Assembly: GCF_037577855.1 (NCBI RefSeq)
Contig: NZ_JBAKFX010000019.1
Span: 1-63,302 of the forward strand
From: Dethiothermospora halolimnae
GTDB lineage: Bacteria > Bacillota > Clostridia > Tissierellales > VENL01
Direction of reading: 5' to 3'
DNA length: 63,302 nucleotides
Shown here one piece after another: positions 17,070 through 26,299 of the stretch; position 1 is the first letter of the stretch, and the number at the start of each line of letters is the position of its first letter. Both the position numbers and the translations under genes were made by a program. Under the pieces are notes generated by a model. That model was not told the DNA's origin, did no database searches, and worked only from the letters and a program-made list of their open reading frames with translations.

Positions 17070-17549
17070 TTATATACCACCTAACCCATCTATAACTATT
17101 TTTATTATGGCAACCACAAATGCCGAAAAAACTCCAAAAGCCAATACAGAACCTGCAAGTTTAAACATATTTCCTCCCACACCTAACACAAATCCTTCAC
17201 TTCTATGTTCAATGGATGCAGAAGCTATTGTATTTGCAAACCCTGTAACTGGTATAATAGTACCAGCTCCAGCCCATTGGGCCATATGGTCATATACTCC
17301 AAACCCAGTTAATAATACAGTAACTATAATTAACACAGCAACTGTAGGGTTTCCTGCAGTAACCTCTGTAAAATCAAAATATTTAATAAATAACATCTGA
17401 ATTCCCTGTCCTAATGTACAAATAAATCCACCTACTAAAAATGCCTTTAAACAGTTCTTAAAATAAGACGGCTTAGGCTCCCTCTCTTTAGCAAAGTTTT
17501 GATATTTTAATTGAGTAGGTGTTAACTTTTTATTTTTTTTACTAGACAT
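17070..17549 (-). CDS. spoVAC: Stage V sporulation protein AC
   Basis: The 159-residue membrane protein begins with a polar tail (KKNKKLTPTQLKYQNFAKER), which matches the SpoVAC N-terminus. It then shows four to five hydrophobic segments with the block FLVGGFICTLGQGIQ and WAGAGTIIPVTGFANTIASA. SpoVAC is a mechanosensitive-like channel component for Ca2+-dipicolinate. It sits between the DUF421 gene and spoVAD in one tightly spaced operon. Confidence 0.96.
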   Translation of the reverse strand: MSSKKNKKLTPTQLKYQNFAKEREPKPSYFKNCLKAFLVGGFICTLGQGIQMLFIKYFDFTEVTAGNPTVAVLIIVTVLLTGFGVYDHMAQWAGAGTIIPVTGFANTIASASIEHRSEGFVLGVGGNMFKLAGSVLAFGVFSAFVVAIIKIVIDGLGGI

Positions 17550-17560
17550 TTTATCACCTT

Positions 17561-18421
17561 CTACTTTAATAAATATGGCTTTAATTTATTCATTAGTCTC
17601 TGTAATTTATCTGCATCCCTTTCATACATATCTTTAGCTTTATCATTTTTAGTCTCTAGAGCATATGTAACTAAATCAGCTTGACACTTTTCAAGGTTTG
17701 CATAAACTTGTTCTTTTAATTTAGCTTGGGGTAATTGTATTGAATCGTCAAAAAGATCTATATATAAATCCCCAGAGGAGTCCACCTGACCTATAAAAAC
17801 ATTATCCAAAGAAACTCCCATTCCATTAAGCTGAGTTATTAACCAATTTCTATTCAAGCCAACATTTGTTAATGACTTATCCATTATGTTACCATCTAAA
17901 ATCACAGTTTGAGATTCAGATTGAGGAGCTACTTTTTCACCTAAGTCATGGGGAGTTACTGGCTTTTTATCTGGTTTTAGTAATACATTCATTTCCCCTG
18001 TAGATTCTAATACTGCAAATTCTACATCCGATACATTAAATGCATTTTTAGATCTCAATTCCCTTAAAAGATCTTCTCCTGTAAATCTTACATCCTTCAA
18101 GTTTTCCTCCATCACTTTTCCTTGTTTTATTAAAATAGTTTCCTTTCCATATATAAGATCATGGAACATTTTACTCTTTAAAGATAAGTACTCTAGCAGT
18201 AACGAAAATAGGAACCACACACCTAGGGCAATAAATCCTATATATATATTGGTAACAACATTAACAGATATTAAAGCTGATATTATTGCAATAATAGAAT
18301 AACTGGTAAAATGGAAAGGAGTCCCTTTAGTTATCTGTTTCTTTCCCATTATCCGTACCATTACAAACACCAAAACAAATAATGCTAATGATCTTAATAA
18401 TATTTCAATCCAAAGTTTCAT
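17561..18421 (-). CDS. DUF421 domain membrane protein (YetF-like)
   Basis: A 286-residue protein with three N-terminal membrane segments (about 5-22, 33-52 and 58-78) and a cytoplasmic DUF421 domain (GKETILIKQGKVMEENLKDVRFTGEDLLRELR...). A C-terminal helical extension is rich in charged residues. DUF421 proteins are regular partners of the SpoVA genes in the mobile spoVA2mob-type operons of Bacillus, where such operons are linked with slow germination and high heat resistance. The function of this protein itself is not known. It lies directly upstream of spoVAC, 11 bases apart. Confidence 0.92.
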   Translation of the reverse strand: MKLWIEILLRSLALFVLVFVMVRIMGKKQITKGTPFHFTSYSIIAIISALISVNVVTNIYIGFIALGVWFLFSLLLEYLSLKSKMFHDLIYGKETILIKQGKVMEENLKDVRFTGEDLLRELRSKNAFNVSDVEFAVLESTGEMNVLLKPDKKPVTPHDLGEKVAPQSESQTVILDGNIMDKSLTNVGLNRNWLITQLNGMGVSLDNVFIGQVDSSGDLYIDLFDDSIQLPQAKLKEQVYANLEKCQADLVTYALETKNDKAKDMYERDADKLQRLMNKLKPYLLK

Positions 18422-18432
18422 CTTTTATCACC

Positions 18433-18639
18433 TTAATAGCCTTTATATTGGGGTTCTTCAAATTCTAATTTTTTAATTCTATTTTCTAAGTCTTCTATAA
18501 TGAATTTTGTGACCTCTATTGATTCTTTGTATATTTTCCTTTCTTCTTTACTCTGGCTTTGAGTTGAATACATTCTTAAAGTTTCTTGGACTCCCTTTAA
18601 GCTAGCTAGTGTGTTTTTCACTTGAGAGGATACAGTCAT
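18433..18639 (-). CDS. DUF1657 domain protein, first gene of spoVA operon
   Basis: A 68-residue helical protein (MTVSSQVKNTLASLKGVQ...) with AAAGGAGATG upstream. It is 11 bases from the DUF421 gene, and its C-terminus (FEEPQYKGY) resembles that of the DUF1657 gene closing the operon. It opens the six-gene cluster DUF1657 - DUF421 - spoVAC - spoVAD - spoVAE - DUF1657. I looked for a sigma-G type promoter but found no copy at acceptable spacing. Confidence 0.88.
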   Translation of the reverse strand: MTVSSQVKNTLASLKGVQETLRMYSTQSQSKEERKIYKESIEVTKFIIEDLENRIKKLEFEEPQYKGY

Positions 18640-18829
18640 ATTTTCATCTCCTTTAATATGTCTCTACTGTATATTGTTATTATTATTCACAGAAAATATT
18701 GATTGATAAAAATTGATTACAACCCATATTTTTACACATAGTTTCACTCTAGACTTTAAGAATATAGGCTCCACTAAATGTAAATACTAAAATAGTATGT
18801 CATTAAACAGTATATTCCTGGAGGTTTTT

Positions 18830-20002
18830 ATGTCTAAAAAAGCAAAAATTTTATTATTGATAAGTGGATTATTTACCCTTTCCATCGCTTTGTCCAATGT
18901 TTTTGTGAATGTATTTCTTTGGAAGAGAACTCAAGATTTTATTATGATTGGAAAATATAATTTAATGCATTATATTTTTATACCCCTAACTTTTATCTTT
19001 GCTGGATGGTTATCCAAGAAAAAAAATGGTATATGGCCTTTAAGAATAGGAATAATCTTTTTCTTATTCTTTTTTATTTTTATTTTATTATTAAAGGATA
19101 AAGTTACAAACTATATATATTTTCTCGGAATTCTTTTTGGTATTGCATCGGGATTCTACTGGCTTTCATTTAATGTACTTAGTTTTGACTTTACCTCTAT
19201 TCATAATAGAGATACATTTAATGGTCTATACGGATTTACAGCAGGGATTTCTAATGCAATAGGCCCCCTTGCAGCGGCATATATAATTGAGCATAATAAA
19301 AACACTACCGGTTATACAACAGTGTTCGTTATCTCTTTAATTCTATTTATTGTTTTAATATTAATAAGCCTATTACTTAAATCAAAGCACTATGGTGAAA
19401 CACTATATTTTAAAAAAATATTTATTCAACATAATAACCAGTGGAAAAAATTAAGAAAGGCAAAGGTAGCATGGGGGCTTAGGGATGTTGTGATATTATT
19501 CTTAATTAGTATATTAATATATCAATCTACTAAAAGTGAATTGTCCCTAGGAAAACTAACGTTTTTTTCATATATTATATCCTCTGTGGCATATATTACA
19601 CAACAGAAAATTATTAAACCCCCAAAAAGAAAATTATCACTATATCTGGGGGCATCTTTTATGTTTATAGCTGTTATCAGCTTAATTATAAAGATAGACT
19701 ATTGGCCCCTAGTTATATATGTAATATTAGATGCTTTATTTGCTCCTTTTTTTATAGTACCTATGTCTTCAGCCACTTTTAATCTATTAAGTGAGAGTCA
19801 TGAAGAAAACATGAGAATAGAATATATAATTAGTAATGAATTTAGTTTAAATACAGGAAGAATTATTAGTATCACTATATTATTATTGGCATTATCATTT
19901 GTGGAAAATAGCAATATATTAAATTACTTTATACTTTTTATAGGAAGCTCCCAGTTTATTTCTCTGTACTTTTTAAAGAAATTAAATATATGGAAACATT
20001 AG
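18830..20002 (+). CDS. MFS transporter
   Basis: A 390-residue polytopic protein with about twelve hydrophobic segments. It begins SKKAKILLLISGLFTLSIALSNVFVNVFLWK and has the cytoplasmic basic loop SKKKNG between segments 2 and 3. It belongs to the major facilitator superfamily; the substrate is not visible. The start at 18830 follows TGGAGG at five bases; eleven upstream in-frame codons lack a ribosome site. It is divergent from the spoVA operon and is followed immediately by a dispersed repeat element. Confidence 0.85.
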   Translation: MSKKAKILLLISGLFTLSIALSNVFVNVFLWKRTQDFIMIGKYNLMHYIFIPLTFIFAGWLSKKKNGIWPLRIGIIFFLFFFIFILLLKDKVTNYIYFLGILFGIASGFYWLSFNVLSFDFTSIHNRDTFNGLYGFTAGISNAIGPLAAAYIIEHNKNTTGYTTVFVISLILFIVLILISLLLKSKHYGETLYFKKIFIQHNNQWKKLRKAKVAWGLRDVVILFLISILIYQSTKSELSLGKLTFFSYIISSVAYITQQKIIKPPKRKLSLYLGASFMFIAVISLIIKIDYWPLVIYVILDALFAPFFIVPMSSATFNLLSESHEENMRIEYIISNEFSLNTGRIISITILLLALSFVENSNILNYFILFIGSSQFISLYFLKKLNIWKH

Positions 20003-20003
20003 A

Positions 20004-20064
20004 AAAAAGGCGCCTCTGGCGCTTCTTTGTTCTGTACAAGGTGCAAGGTACAGAGAACAAGGAT
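20004..20064 (+). repeat. Dispersed intergenic repeat, copy A
   Basis: This 61-base stretch starts AAAAAAGG, contains GGCGCCTCTGGCGC (a short palindrome-like core), then TTCTTTGTTCTGTACAAG and GTGCAAGGTACAGAGAACAA. The TTGTTCTGTAC / GTACAGAGAACAA parts form an imperfect hairpin. Related copies occur at 29784-29830 and 43247-43315, with shorter relatives at 28884-28898 and 38431-38473. Confidence 0.7.
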
Positions 20065-20081
20065 TCAAAATAATTCTATAA

Positions 20082-20693
20082 TTAAATCATTGTTATAAAA
20101 CTATATCCTAATTTTAATCCATAATAAATTATTATAACTCCACAAACCACATTAATTACCTTTAGTATTTTAGTATTAAAAAAGTTTTTAAACATAGTCA
20201 CTATTGTGGTAATACCGATAAACCATGAGAATGATGCCAATGCTACACCTATAATAAAAAGTTTAGCATTTGATGAAGAAAGGGATGCTCTAAAACCCCC
20301 TAATAATAGGGAACCATCTATTAATGCCTGGGGATTTAACCATGTTATAGCAAAACAAGTAAAGGCTACCCCTTTTAAAGATTTGTTAACATCCACATCT
20401 TTTTTTAAATCTACCTTACTGGTTATCAATTGTATTCCAATATAAATTACAACTATACTTCCTACTAATAATATAACCGATTCTAACATTCTAAATTTTT
20501 CTAATATTATTCCAACACCAAAAAAGCAAGCTAAAGCTAATGATATATCAAAAAAAATAGTTATTAAAGCCACTTGATAGGCTCTAGCTTTACCTCTACT
20601 TACTCCAGTATTTATTACATACATATTTTGCATACCAATTGGAGCCACATAGGCAAGTCCCAACATAAAACCTTGAAATAAATAATTAAACAT
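20082..20693 (-). CDS. LysE family amino-acid exporter
   Basis: A 203-residue membrane protein with about six hydrophobic segments. The N-terminal block FMLGLAYVAPIGMQNMYVI and the later FTCFAITWLNPQALIDGSLL are the two conserved Pro-containing blocks of LysE/ArgO exporters. Likely role is export of basic or other amino acids across the cytoplasmic membrane. The ATG follows GGGGGAT. It appears to be a single gene, convergent with the MFS gene. Confidence 0.9.
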   Translation of the reverse strand: MFNYLFQGFMLGLAYVAPIGMQNMYVINTGVSRGKARAYQVALITIFFDISLALACFFGVGIILEKFRMLESVILLVGSIVVIYIGIQLITSKVDLKKDVDVNKSLKGVAFTCFAITWLNPQALIDGSLLLGGFRASLSSSNAKLFIIGVALASFSWFIGITTIVTMFKNFFNTKILKVINVVCGVIIIYYGLKLGYSFITMI

Positions 20694-20793
20694 TTAATAT
20701 CCCCCTTATAACTTACTAAATAACCTAATTCTATATATTATATTATCATAAAGTTAAAAGAAACATAACTTTATAGAGTTAAACTCTTTATAC

Positions 20794-21870
20794 TTATACC
20801 ATAATTCTTTTCTTCTTTATCAATGATACTAATAGTACCAAAATAGGTATAACTATCTGAAAGGGTATTGAATAATATGGGTATATCTCCTTAGCGGTTT
20901 TAAACATTTCTGGGACACTATCATAAATCCACATAGTTAGAGAAGTAATAAAAGCACATAACACAAAAATAAATGGTTTATAGTCTTCTAAGCTAAAAAC
21001 TTGCTCTATTCCCTTTAAAGCTCCATAAATACATGGAATCACCATGGCTCCCCCTGATATTAATAGGTTTGTAGATAATATAGGTTCCAGTGCCACGTTT
21101 GGAATTAGACTTCCAACTATATGGGTGGGAAAAGTTGTTCTAAATAATAGATCTGGACCTAAAACCAATATTTCCCTTAAAATAGTACTAAGCAAAAAGG
21201 CACCTCCAAAAAACACTGAAAAAAAAGTAGCTTTTGCAAGCTTATCTCTTCTATGTACTGCTGGAAATATCATTGAAAATACTATTAACTCTCCAAAGGG
21301 AAAAGTCATAATAGAATATCCTACACTGATTACTGGGCTCCATCCATTTTCTAACACTGGCAATAGATTCTTAAAGTTATATTCCTTTATTAAAAAAAAT
21401 CCTGTTATTACAGTGAAAATCAATAAAAAAGATATAACAAATGCAAGTAAACGGGCTGTTACCTCTAGTCCACTCCTAATTATATATATTACCGTTATTA
21501 CGGAAAGAATCAATGGAAATAAAAGTGGAGTCTCTGGATAATTAACCACAACCATATATTCCATAAATGAACGAAACACCAATGCTGAAATATGAATAAA
21601 ATACCATATATATAATATTCCTAAAAAACTTCCTCCATATTTCCCAAAGGAATCTTTTAATATTTCTATTAATGTTTTAGAAGGATTAAGATAATATATT
21701 AATAAATAAATTCCTATTAATATAAAGCCACCTATCCATCCAAAAATAAAAGCAATCCATCCATCTTGGAGTGCAGCCCTTGCTGGATTCATAATACTAA
21801 AGTCTCCAAATATAAAACCAATTATCATTAAGCCCAGTTGCATAGGTGTTATCTTTATATTTCGGTTCAA
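20794..21870 (-). CDS. GerAB-type spore germination permease (B subunit)
   Basis: A 358-residue, ten-segment membrane protein of the GerAB/ArcD/ProY family (MQLGLMIIGFIFGDFSIMNPARAALQDGW...). B subunits form the germinant-binding permease-like part of GerA-type receptors in the inner spore membrane. The start is a TTG directly after the stop codon of the small D-type gene, with AGGGGTG seven bases upstream, so translational coupling is likely. It closes the operon A-C-D-B. The germinant cannot be predicted. Confidence 0.93.
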   Translation of the reverse strand: MNRNIKITPMQLGLMIIGFIFGDFSIMNPARAALQDGWIAFIFGWIGGFILIGIYLLIYYLNPSKTLIEILKDSFGKYGGSFLGILYIWYFIHISALVFRSFMEYMVVVNYPETPLLFPLILSVITVIYIIRSGLEVTARLLAFVISFLLIFTVITGFFLIKEYNFKNLLPVLENGWSPVISVGYSIMTFPFGELIVFSMIFPAVHRRDKLAKATFFSVFFGGAFLLSTILREILVLGPDLLFRTTFPTHIVGSLIPNVALEPILSTNLLISGGAMVIPCIYGALKGIEQVFSLEDYKPFIFVLCAFITSLTMWIYDSVPEMFKTAKEIYPYYSIPFQIVIPILVLLVSLIKKKRIMV

Positions 21871-22095
21871 CTAAATCACCCCTAATATTCCTTCCACAAT
21901 GCCTCTTATTACTTTAGTAGGTAACATAGGAAACCTACCTAAAATCTGTAATAAACTTGACACAAGTCCTATGGTTAAAATAAATAAGTAGACTAGTTTT
22001 ACCCTTTTCTTTCTTTTAGATTTATATATTAAGGGCAAGTCTAAAAACAATATTAATAAATACGCACTTAATAGAGCTATAATTTTTAAAAACAT
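21871..22095 (-). CDS. Candidate germinant-receptor D subunit
   Basis: A 74-residue protein with two hydrophobic segments (about 3-19 and 37-53) separated by a basic loop (KSKRKKRVK). It lies between the C- and B-subunit genes of a GerA-type operon. Size, two-segment topology and position match the small D subunits known for some Bacillus germinant receptors, which modulate receptor activity. I cannot show homology by eye. The ATG follows AGGGGAAG at about ten bases; its stop codon abuts the TTG of the B-subunit gene. Confidence 0.7.
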   Translation of the reverse strand: MFLKIIALLSAYLLILFLDLPLIYKSKRKKRVKLVYLFILTIGLVSSLLQILGRFPMLPTKVIRGIVEGILGVI

Positions 22096-22109
22096 TATTT
22101 ATCTTCCCC

Positions 22110-23279
22110 TTATTTAGGTGTAGTGGGACTTGTAACAAGACCTGTTCTTTTAATTTTCACTTTTACATTTACTTCTGTATTTATTTTACTAAATTCCTCA
22201 TTCCAATTCTTTTCTATAGTATTCCAATAATGTGAATACCTTTTATGTACTAATTTATTAAATCCTAGGAAATCACTGTTATACTTTTTTTGAGCTATGT
22301 TTATTAATTCCCCTATTTCTTTTTTAATTTTATTTTCTACTTCTATTTCAAGTTTTTTTAACATTTTTTCATTGCTTAAATCATAGGGGCTTTGCTGTCC
22401 TCCTATGTTACCATTTGCATCTATGTCTATAATGATCTTAATATCTTTTTTTCTATTAATTACCTTTCTACTTCCCTTTAGTTTAAAAATTTCAATTGAT
22501 ACTTTTTTTCCTTTTTCAATTGGATCATTAACATTTATAATAGTGTCTTTTACTTTATTGTTCATCATTAGATATGCCCTTGTTTCTTTTCCACTAAGCC
22601 ACCCCACAAGTTTATGATTTTTTAATATGGCCGAACCCTCTGCCTCTAAATTACTAACTTTTTTAATATTTTCTTTATTATTAGGTTTTATTACCCCTAA
22701 TAATGGATCCTGCCCTGGTCTGTTCATAGCCCTTAACATATCTATAAATAGAGTCTTATTAATTTTAGAGTTAGCTTCACTGTTCTTTATTATAGTTTCT
22801 ATATGGATAGCCGATAAATCTTCAAGGTCACTTTTAGCTTTTAGCACTTTTTTTGCTGATATTCCCTTTGAAATTAAAACATAAGGAGTAAGTTTTAATT
22901 CATGATCCCTTTCAAAAAAATTAACAGTTTCAATAATTCCCTCCTTTGCTAATTCTTCTCCTATCACCATCAATTTAACATGACCAAAGAAGGGCTTACG
23001 ATTTACAACCTTTAATTGATTTCTTATTGCTTCAAATACCGTATCCCCTTTATAGCTATTAGTCCAAGCTAAATTTTCTGAATTTCCAGAGCCACTATTA
23101 CCTTCATTTTCCTTTATTTTAGCAATTTGCAAAGTAACTTCAATCTTATTATTCTCTGTCTTATCAAGTCCCACAGCTACGACTATGGACCTTTCGTTTA
23201 TATCACTTTTATTCCAACATCCTGTTACTAAGATTGTAATCATGGAGTAAACAATAATAAATTTTGTTTTCTTTATCAT
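22110..23279 (-). CDS. Ger(x)C family spore germination lipoprotein (C subunit)
   Basis: The 389-residue protein starts with a lipoprotein signal (KKTKFIIVYSMITILVTGC, lipid-attachment Cys at about 21) followed by WNKSDINERSIVVAVGLD, a typical GerC beginning. The remainder is the three-domain GerC body with a C-terminal block KRYSHYWNTIEKNWNEEF. C subunits are outer-leaflet lipoproteins of the inner spore membrane, essential for receptor function. The AGAGG ribosome site overlaps the last codons of the A-subunit gene. Confidence 0.95.
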   Translation of the reverse strand: MIKKTKFIIVYSMITILVTGCWNKSDINERSIVVAVGLDKTENNKIEVTLQIAKIKENEGNSGSGNSENLAWTNSYKGDTVFEAIRNQLKVVNRKPFFGHVKLMVIGEELAKEGIIETVNFFERDHELKLTPYVLISKGISAKKVLKAKSDLEDLSAIHIETIIKNSEANSKINKTLFIDMLRAMNRPGQDPLLGVIKPNNKENIKKVSNLEAEGSAILKNHKLVGWLSGKETRAYLMMNNKVKDTIINVNDPIEKGKKVSIEIFKLKGSRKVINRKKDIKIIIDIDANGNIGGQQSPYDLSNEKMLKKLEIEVENKIKKEIGELINIAQKKYNSDFLGFNKLVHKRYSHYWNTIEKNWNEEFSKINTEVNVKVKIKRTGLVTSPTTPK

Positions 23280-23280
23280 A

Positions 23281-24864
23281 CTAATCCTCTTTCCTTTTAT
23301 TCCTTAATTTCATTCTATATTTTCCATCATTAGAATTCTCCCATGCCAGTGGTCTAGGCCTGGTAAACATCATCCAAATAGGTAACCTTATAAAACTATC
23401 CTTATAACTTCTAGGATCTAATGTTACCATAGGATACATATATAATACCCCAAAGGATTTCAACTGGAATAAATGGGTTGTTATTATTATTGCTACTAAA
23501 AAAATTCCCATATAGCCTAAAAGATTAGCACCTATTAAAAGAAAAATCCTTAATAAAGGTATAACTCCCCCTAAAGACGGAACAATAAATGTACATATGG
23601 CTGTAAGGGCTGTAATTATTATCATAAGATTACTGGCTATCCCGGCCTTTACTGCTGCTTCTCCAAGAATTAATGCACCAACTATACTAACAGCCTGGCC
23701 CACAGGCTTTGGCATTCTAACACCTGCTTCCCTTAATAATTCAAATGCCGTTAGCATTACTAAAGCCTCCACAAATGGACTAAAGGGTATACCTTCCCTA
23801 GACTTTGCCATAGACATCAGTAGTTTAAAAGGAATAGACTGGGGATGATATGAAATAAATGCTACATAAAATGCCGGTAATGTTATGGTTATCAATAAAG
23901 CTATTACCCTAAAAATTCTAATCATAGTTACAAAGTGGGGTTTTGAATAATAGTCTTCACTGGTTTGAAGGGCTTCTATAAATAGTCTGGGAACCGTTAA
24001 TACAAAAGGAGTACCATCACATATTATAGCTACCCTACCTTCTAATATTTTTCCTGCCACCTTATCGGGTCTTTCGCTATTTCCTATCTGGGGAAAGGGT
24101 GAAAGGGGGTTATCTTCTATAAATTCTTCAATATAGCCGGACTCTAAAATACCATCTATCTTTATTTTGTTTAATCTTTTTTTCACTTCCCCTATTATAT
24201 CTTTCCGGGCAAGACCTTTTATATAGCATATGCTAACTTCAGTTCTAGTTTTTTCTCCCAATACCATTGATTCTATTTTAAAGTTAGGATCCTTTATTAT
24301 TCTTCTTAATAGGGCAGTATTGCTTCTCAATGTTTCAGTAAATCCTTCCCTAGGTCCTCTAACCACTGATTCCGTTTGGGGTTCTTCTATTCCCCTAGAC
24401 TCCCATCCCTTTGCGCCTATTTTTAATACAGTACTATATCCATCAATATATAAGATTGTTTTACCTTCTACAATACTATTCAAAACATTATTAAAATCAT
24501 AAATATATTCCACTTCTGCTGTATGTAATATTTCTTCATTTATAAAAGTTAGCTTATCCTTTTGATTAATATTATACTTTTCTTTAAATTGAGTCATTAA
24601 AGGATTTAGAATATTTTTATTAATGATCTCGTGATTAGACAAACCATCTATATAGACTAATAGAACTTTAGTATCATCATCTATCTTCACCGTTCTTACA
24701 ACAATATCACTACAATCTTCAAATTTCTGGGATAACTTAAGCTTCATTTCTTTTAAAGTTTTAGGTATCTCTTTATCATATTTATTCTCTTTTTTTAGTC
24801 CATCTCTATGGTTCTCAGATTTATATTTAAGATAATTAATTATCCTTACAATCTTTTTAAACAA
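23281..24864 (-). CDS. GerA-type spore germination protein (A subunit)
   Basis: A 527-residue A subunit with a soluble N-terminal domain (about 1-260) containing the family block VVRGPREGFTETLRSNTALLRRII and a C-terminal half of five to six membrane segments (starting ALLITITLPAFYVAFISYHP). I chose the TTG at 24864, six bases after GAGGTG; an ATG 13 codons upstream has no ribosome site. It is the first gene of the four-gene receptor operon A-C-D-B. Function is sensing of small-molecule germinants with the B and C subunits. Confidence 0.93.
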   Translation of the reverse strand: MFKKIVRIINYLKYKSENHRDGLKKENKYDKEIPKTLKEMKLKLSQKFEDCSDIVVRTVKIDDDTKVLLVYIDGLSNHEIINKNILNPLMTQFKEKYNINQKDKLTFINEEILHTAEVEYIYDFNNVLNSIVEGKTILYIDGYSTVLKIGAKGWESRGIEEPQTESVVRGPREGFTETLRSNTALLRRIIKDPNFKIESMVLGEKTRTEVSICYIKGLARKDIIGEVKKRLNKIKIDGILESGYIEEFIEDNPLSPFPQIGNSERPDKVAGKILEGRVAIICDGTPFVLTVPRLFIEALQTSEDYYSKPHFVTMIRIFRVIALLITITLPAFYVAFISYHPQSIPFKLLMSMAKSREGIPFSPFVEALVMLTAFELLREAGVRMPKPVGQAVSIVGALILGEAAVKAGIASNLMIIITALTAICTFIVPSLGGVIPLLRIFLLIGANLLGYMGIFLVAIIITTHLFQLKSFGVLYMYPMVTLDPRSYKDSFIRLPIWMMFTRPRPLAWENSNDGKYRMKLRNKRKED

Positions 24865-24977
24865 TACCTTCACCTCTATATTATCTAAATCCCTAATCAT
24901 CAATTCATTGTAAATTTTTCTTTTCTAACTTATGTTCTTTCCATTCCTAGATACAGAAAAATTAATTGACGTCCACA

Positions 24978-25907
24978 TCATAAAATACTATCAATCTTTC
25001 TAATATATTCTTTCACTTTATCAGTTAATTCTACTCCTTTATACCATTTTTCCATTGATAAAGATTTATTATTAAAATATCTTGCCTTTATTATTAATTC
25101 TGGCCTATATTCAAAATGTAATATATCAAAATGATTCCATTTCCCCCCCCAAACGAAACCATTGTCTTCAAAGATTCTAACTATCCCCTTCGGATACTCT
25201 GCTAATCTTTTTTGTCCTTGGTCCCTACTGGCCCATTTCCAATAGTCCTTATTATTTCTTCTTAAATCAATGGCTATCCCAAAGGAATGGGGACTTAGGC
25301 GGTTAGTTCCTGCTATTACTCGATAATTGTATGTCCCACTGGATGGAAATAAACAGGAATATATTTTATAATTATTTCTAGCAAGTACTGCTGCTTCTGT
25401 TATTGCATTTTTTAATGCTTTTGACGCACTATTTTTTTTATTAAATGGGTAATATTTGTAACCTACTTTTAAATTGGTAAGATTACTTTCTATTTCTTTT
25501 CTAGACTTTCCATAAACTTCTTTTAAAAAGCTATCCACCCTAATACGTCCTGGATCAAAGTTTTTATCGGGAATTGTGTTTATATTCTTAATGGTATAGG
25601 GCTGTTCTAACATATCTTGTAAATCTGGATTATTTAATTTTTCACTAAAACTTTTTTCCCTCTTATCATCATAAAGAATTTTAGTTCCAGATTCCATTAT
25701 TAGATAAATATTATCATCTTTCTTTACTAAATCTTTTATATACTCGGGATAAGCCATCATTAAGCATAAAATATCCCTCTTCATATTCACATTATAACCA
25801 TCTATTTCTTTATTAGGATGTACTATATCCCCCATAAATTCATTTTCTCCACAGGATGTTAATAGTAATAAAAAAATAATTATTACAAAAAAAATTCTCT
25901 TTGTCAT
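24978..25907 (-). CDS. M15 family peptidase lipoprotein
   Basis: The 309-residue protein has a lipoprotein signal (RIFFVIIIFLLLLTSC, Cys at about 19). Its C-terminal domain has SPHSFGIAIDL and FVWGGKWNHFDILHFEYRPEL, the zinc-binding H-x6-D and H-x-D/E type motifs of M15 D-Ala-D-Ala carboxypeptidases or L-Ala-D-Glu peptidases. It is probably anchored outside the membrane and acts on peptidoglycan. Being next to a germination operon suggests a role in cortex or spore wall, but this is inference. The first half (about 30-150) has no family I recognise. Confidence 0.85.
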   Translation of the reverse strand: MTKRIFFVIIIFLLLLTSCGENEFMGDIVHPNKEIDGYNVNMKRDILCLMMAYPEYIKDLVKKDDNIYLIMESGTKILYDDKREKSFSEKLNNPDLQDMLEQPYTIKNINTIPDKNFDPGRIRVDSFLKEVYGKSRKEIESNLTNLKVGYKYYPFNKKNSASKALKNAITEAAVLARNNYKIYSCLFPSSGTYNYRVIAGTNRLSPHSFGIAIDLRRNNKDYWKWASRDQGQKRLAEYPKGIVRIFEDNGFVWGGKWNHFDILHFEYRPELIIKARYFNNKSLSMEKWYKGVELTDKVKEYIRKIDSIL

Positions 25908-25970
25908 ATAATCATCCTTTCATATTTTTAAATATTTATAACACTATCATTCCCAAATAAGCAAAAAAAA

Positions 25971-25993
25971 TAAGGTTCTATTTAAGAACCTTA
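25971..25993 (-). terminator. Intrinsic terminator of the clp operon
   Basis: TAAGGTTCT / AGAACCTTA (9-bp stem, five-base loop) is followed on the minus strand by eight T. It lies about 95 bases beyond the stop of the small CWC gene. Confidence 0.9.
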
Positions 25994-26086
25994 AATGTGT
26001 TAATAAATCATACTTAGACAAAGGAATTGGAAATGGTAGCCATCCCTAGGATTGTGAAAATATAAAATGGGGGAGAAAAGGGACTA

Positions 26087-26284
26087 CTACTCTTCTAAAC
26101 CAGCTCTAATCTCCCGAAGACAACTTTGACAAACACAAGCTTTATCTTTTTTATCCTTAGGTATTTTATCAAAAACTTCTTTGGGAAACTCCACATTCAT
26201 ACACCAACAATCCTTTGGGTTTCTTCCTTCTGCTAATGCACAGTTATTTGATTTTCCACATATTGGACATGTGGCATTATCCAT
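26087..26284 (-). CDS. Cysteine-rich CWC family protein
   Basis: A 65-residue protein with CPICGKSNNCALAEG, CWCMNVEFPKE and CVCQSCLREI. This cysteine pattern including CWC matches the small Cys-rich CWC family, which probably binds zinc; the role is unknown. GGAG lies eight bases before the ATG. It follows the ClpE-like gene by 15 bases and shares its terminator, so the two are likely one transcript. Confidence 0.85.
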   Translation of the reverse strand: MDNATCPICGKSNNCALAEGRNPKDCWCMNVEFPKEVFDKIPKDKKDKACVCQSCLREIRAGLEE

Positions 26285-26299
26285 TATATCAACTCCAGA

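Noticed and set aside
18640..18700. Possible sigma-G promoter (CATATTA) upstream of the spoVA operon
   Set aside because: The CATATTA is directly before AAGGAG, so transcription would begin inside the ribosome site, and no GHATR box lies 17-18 bases upstream.
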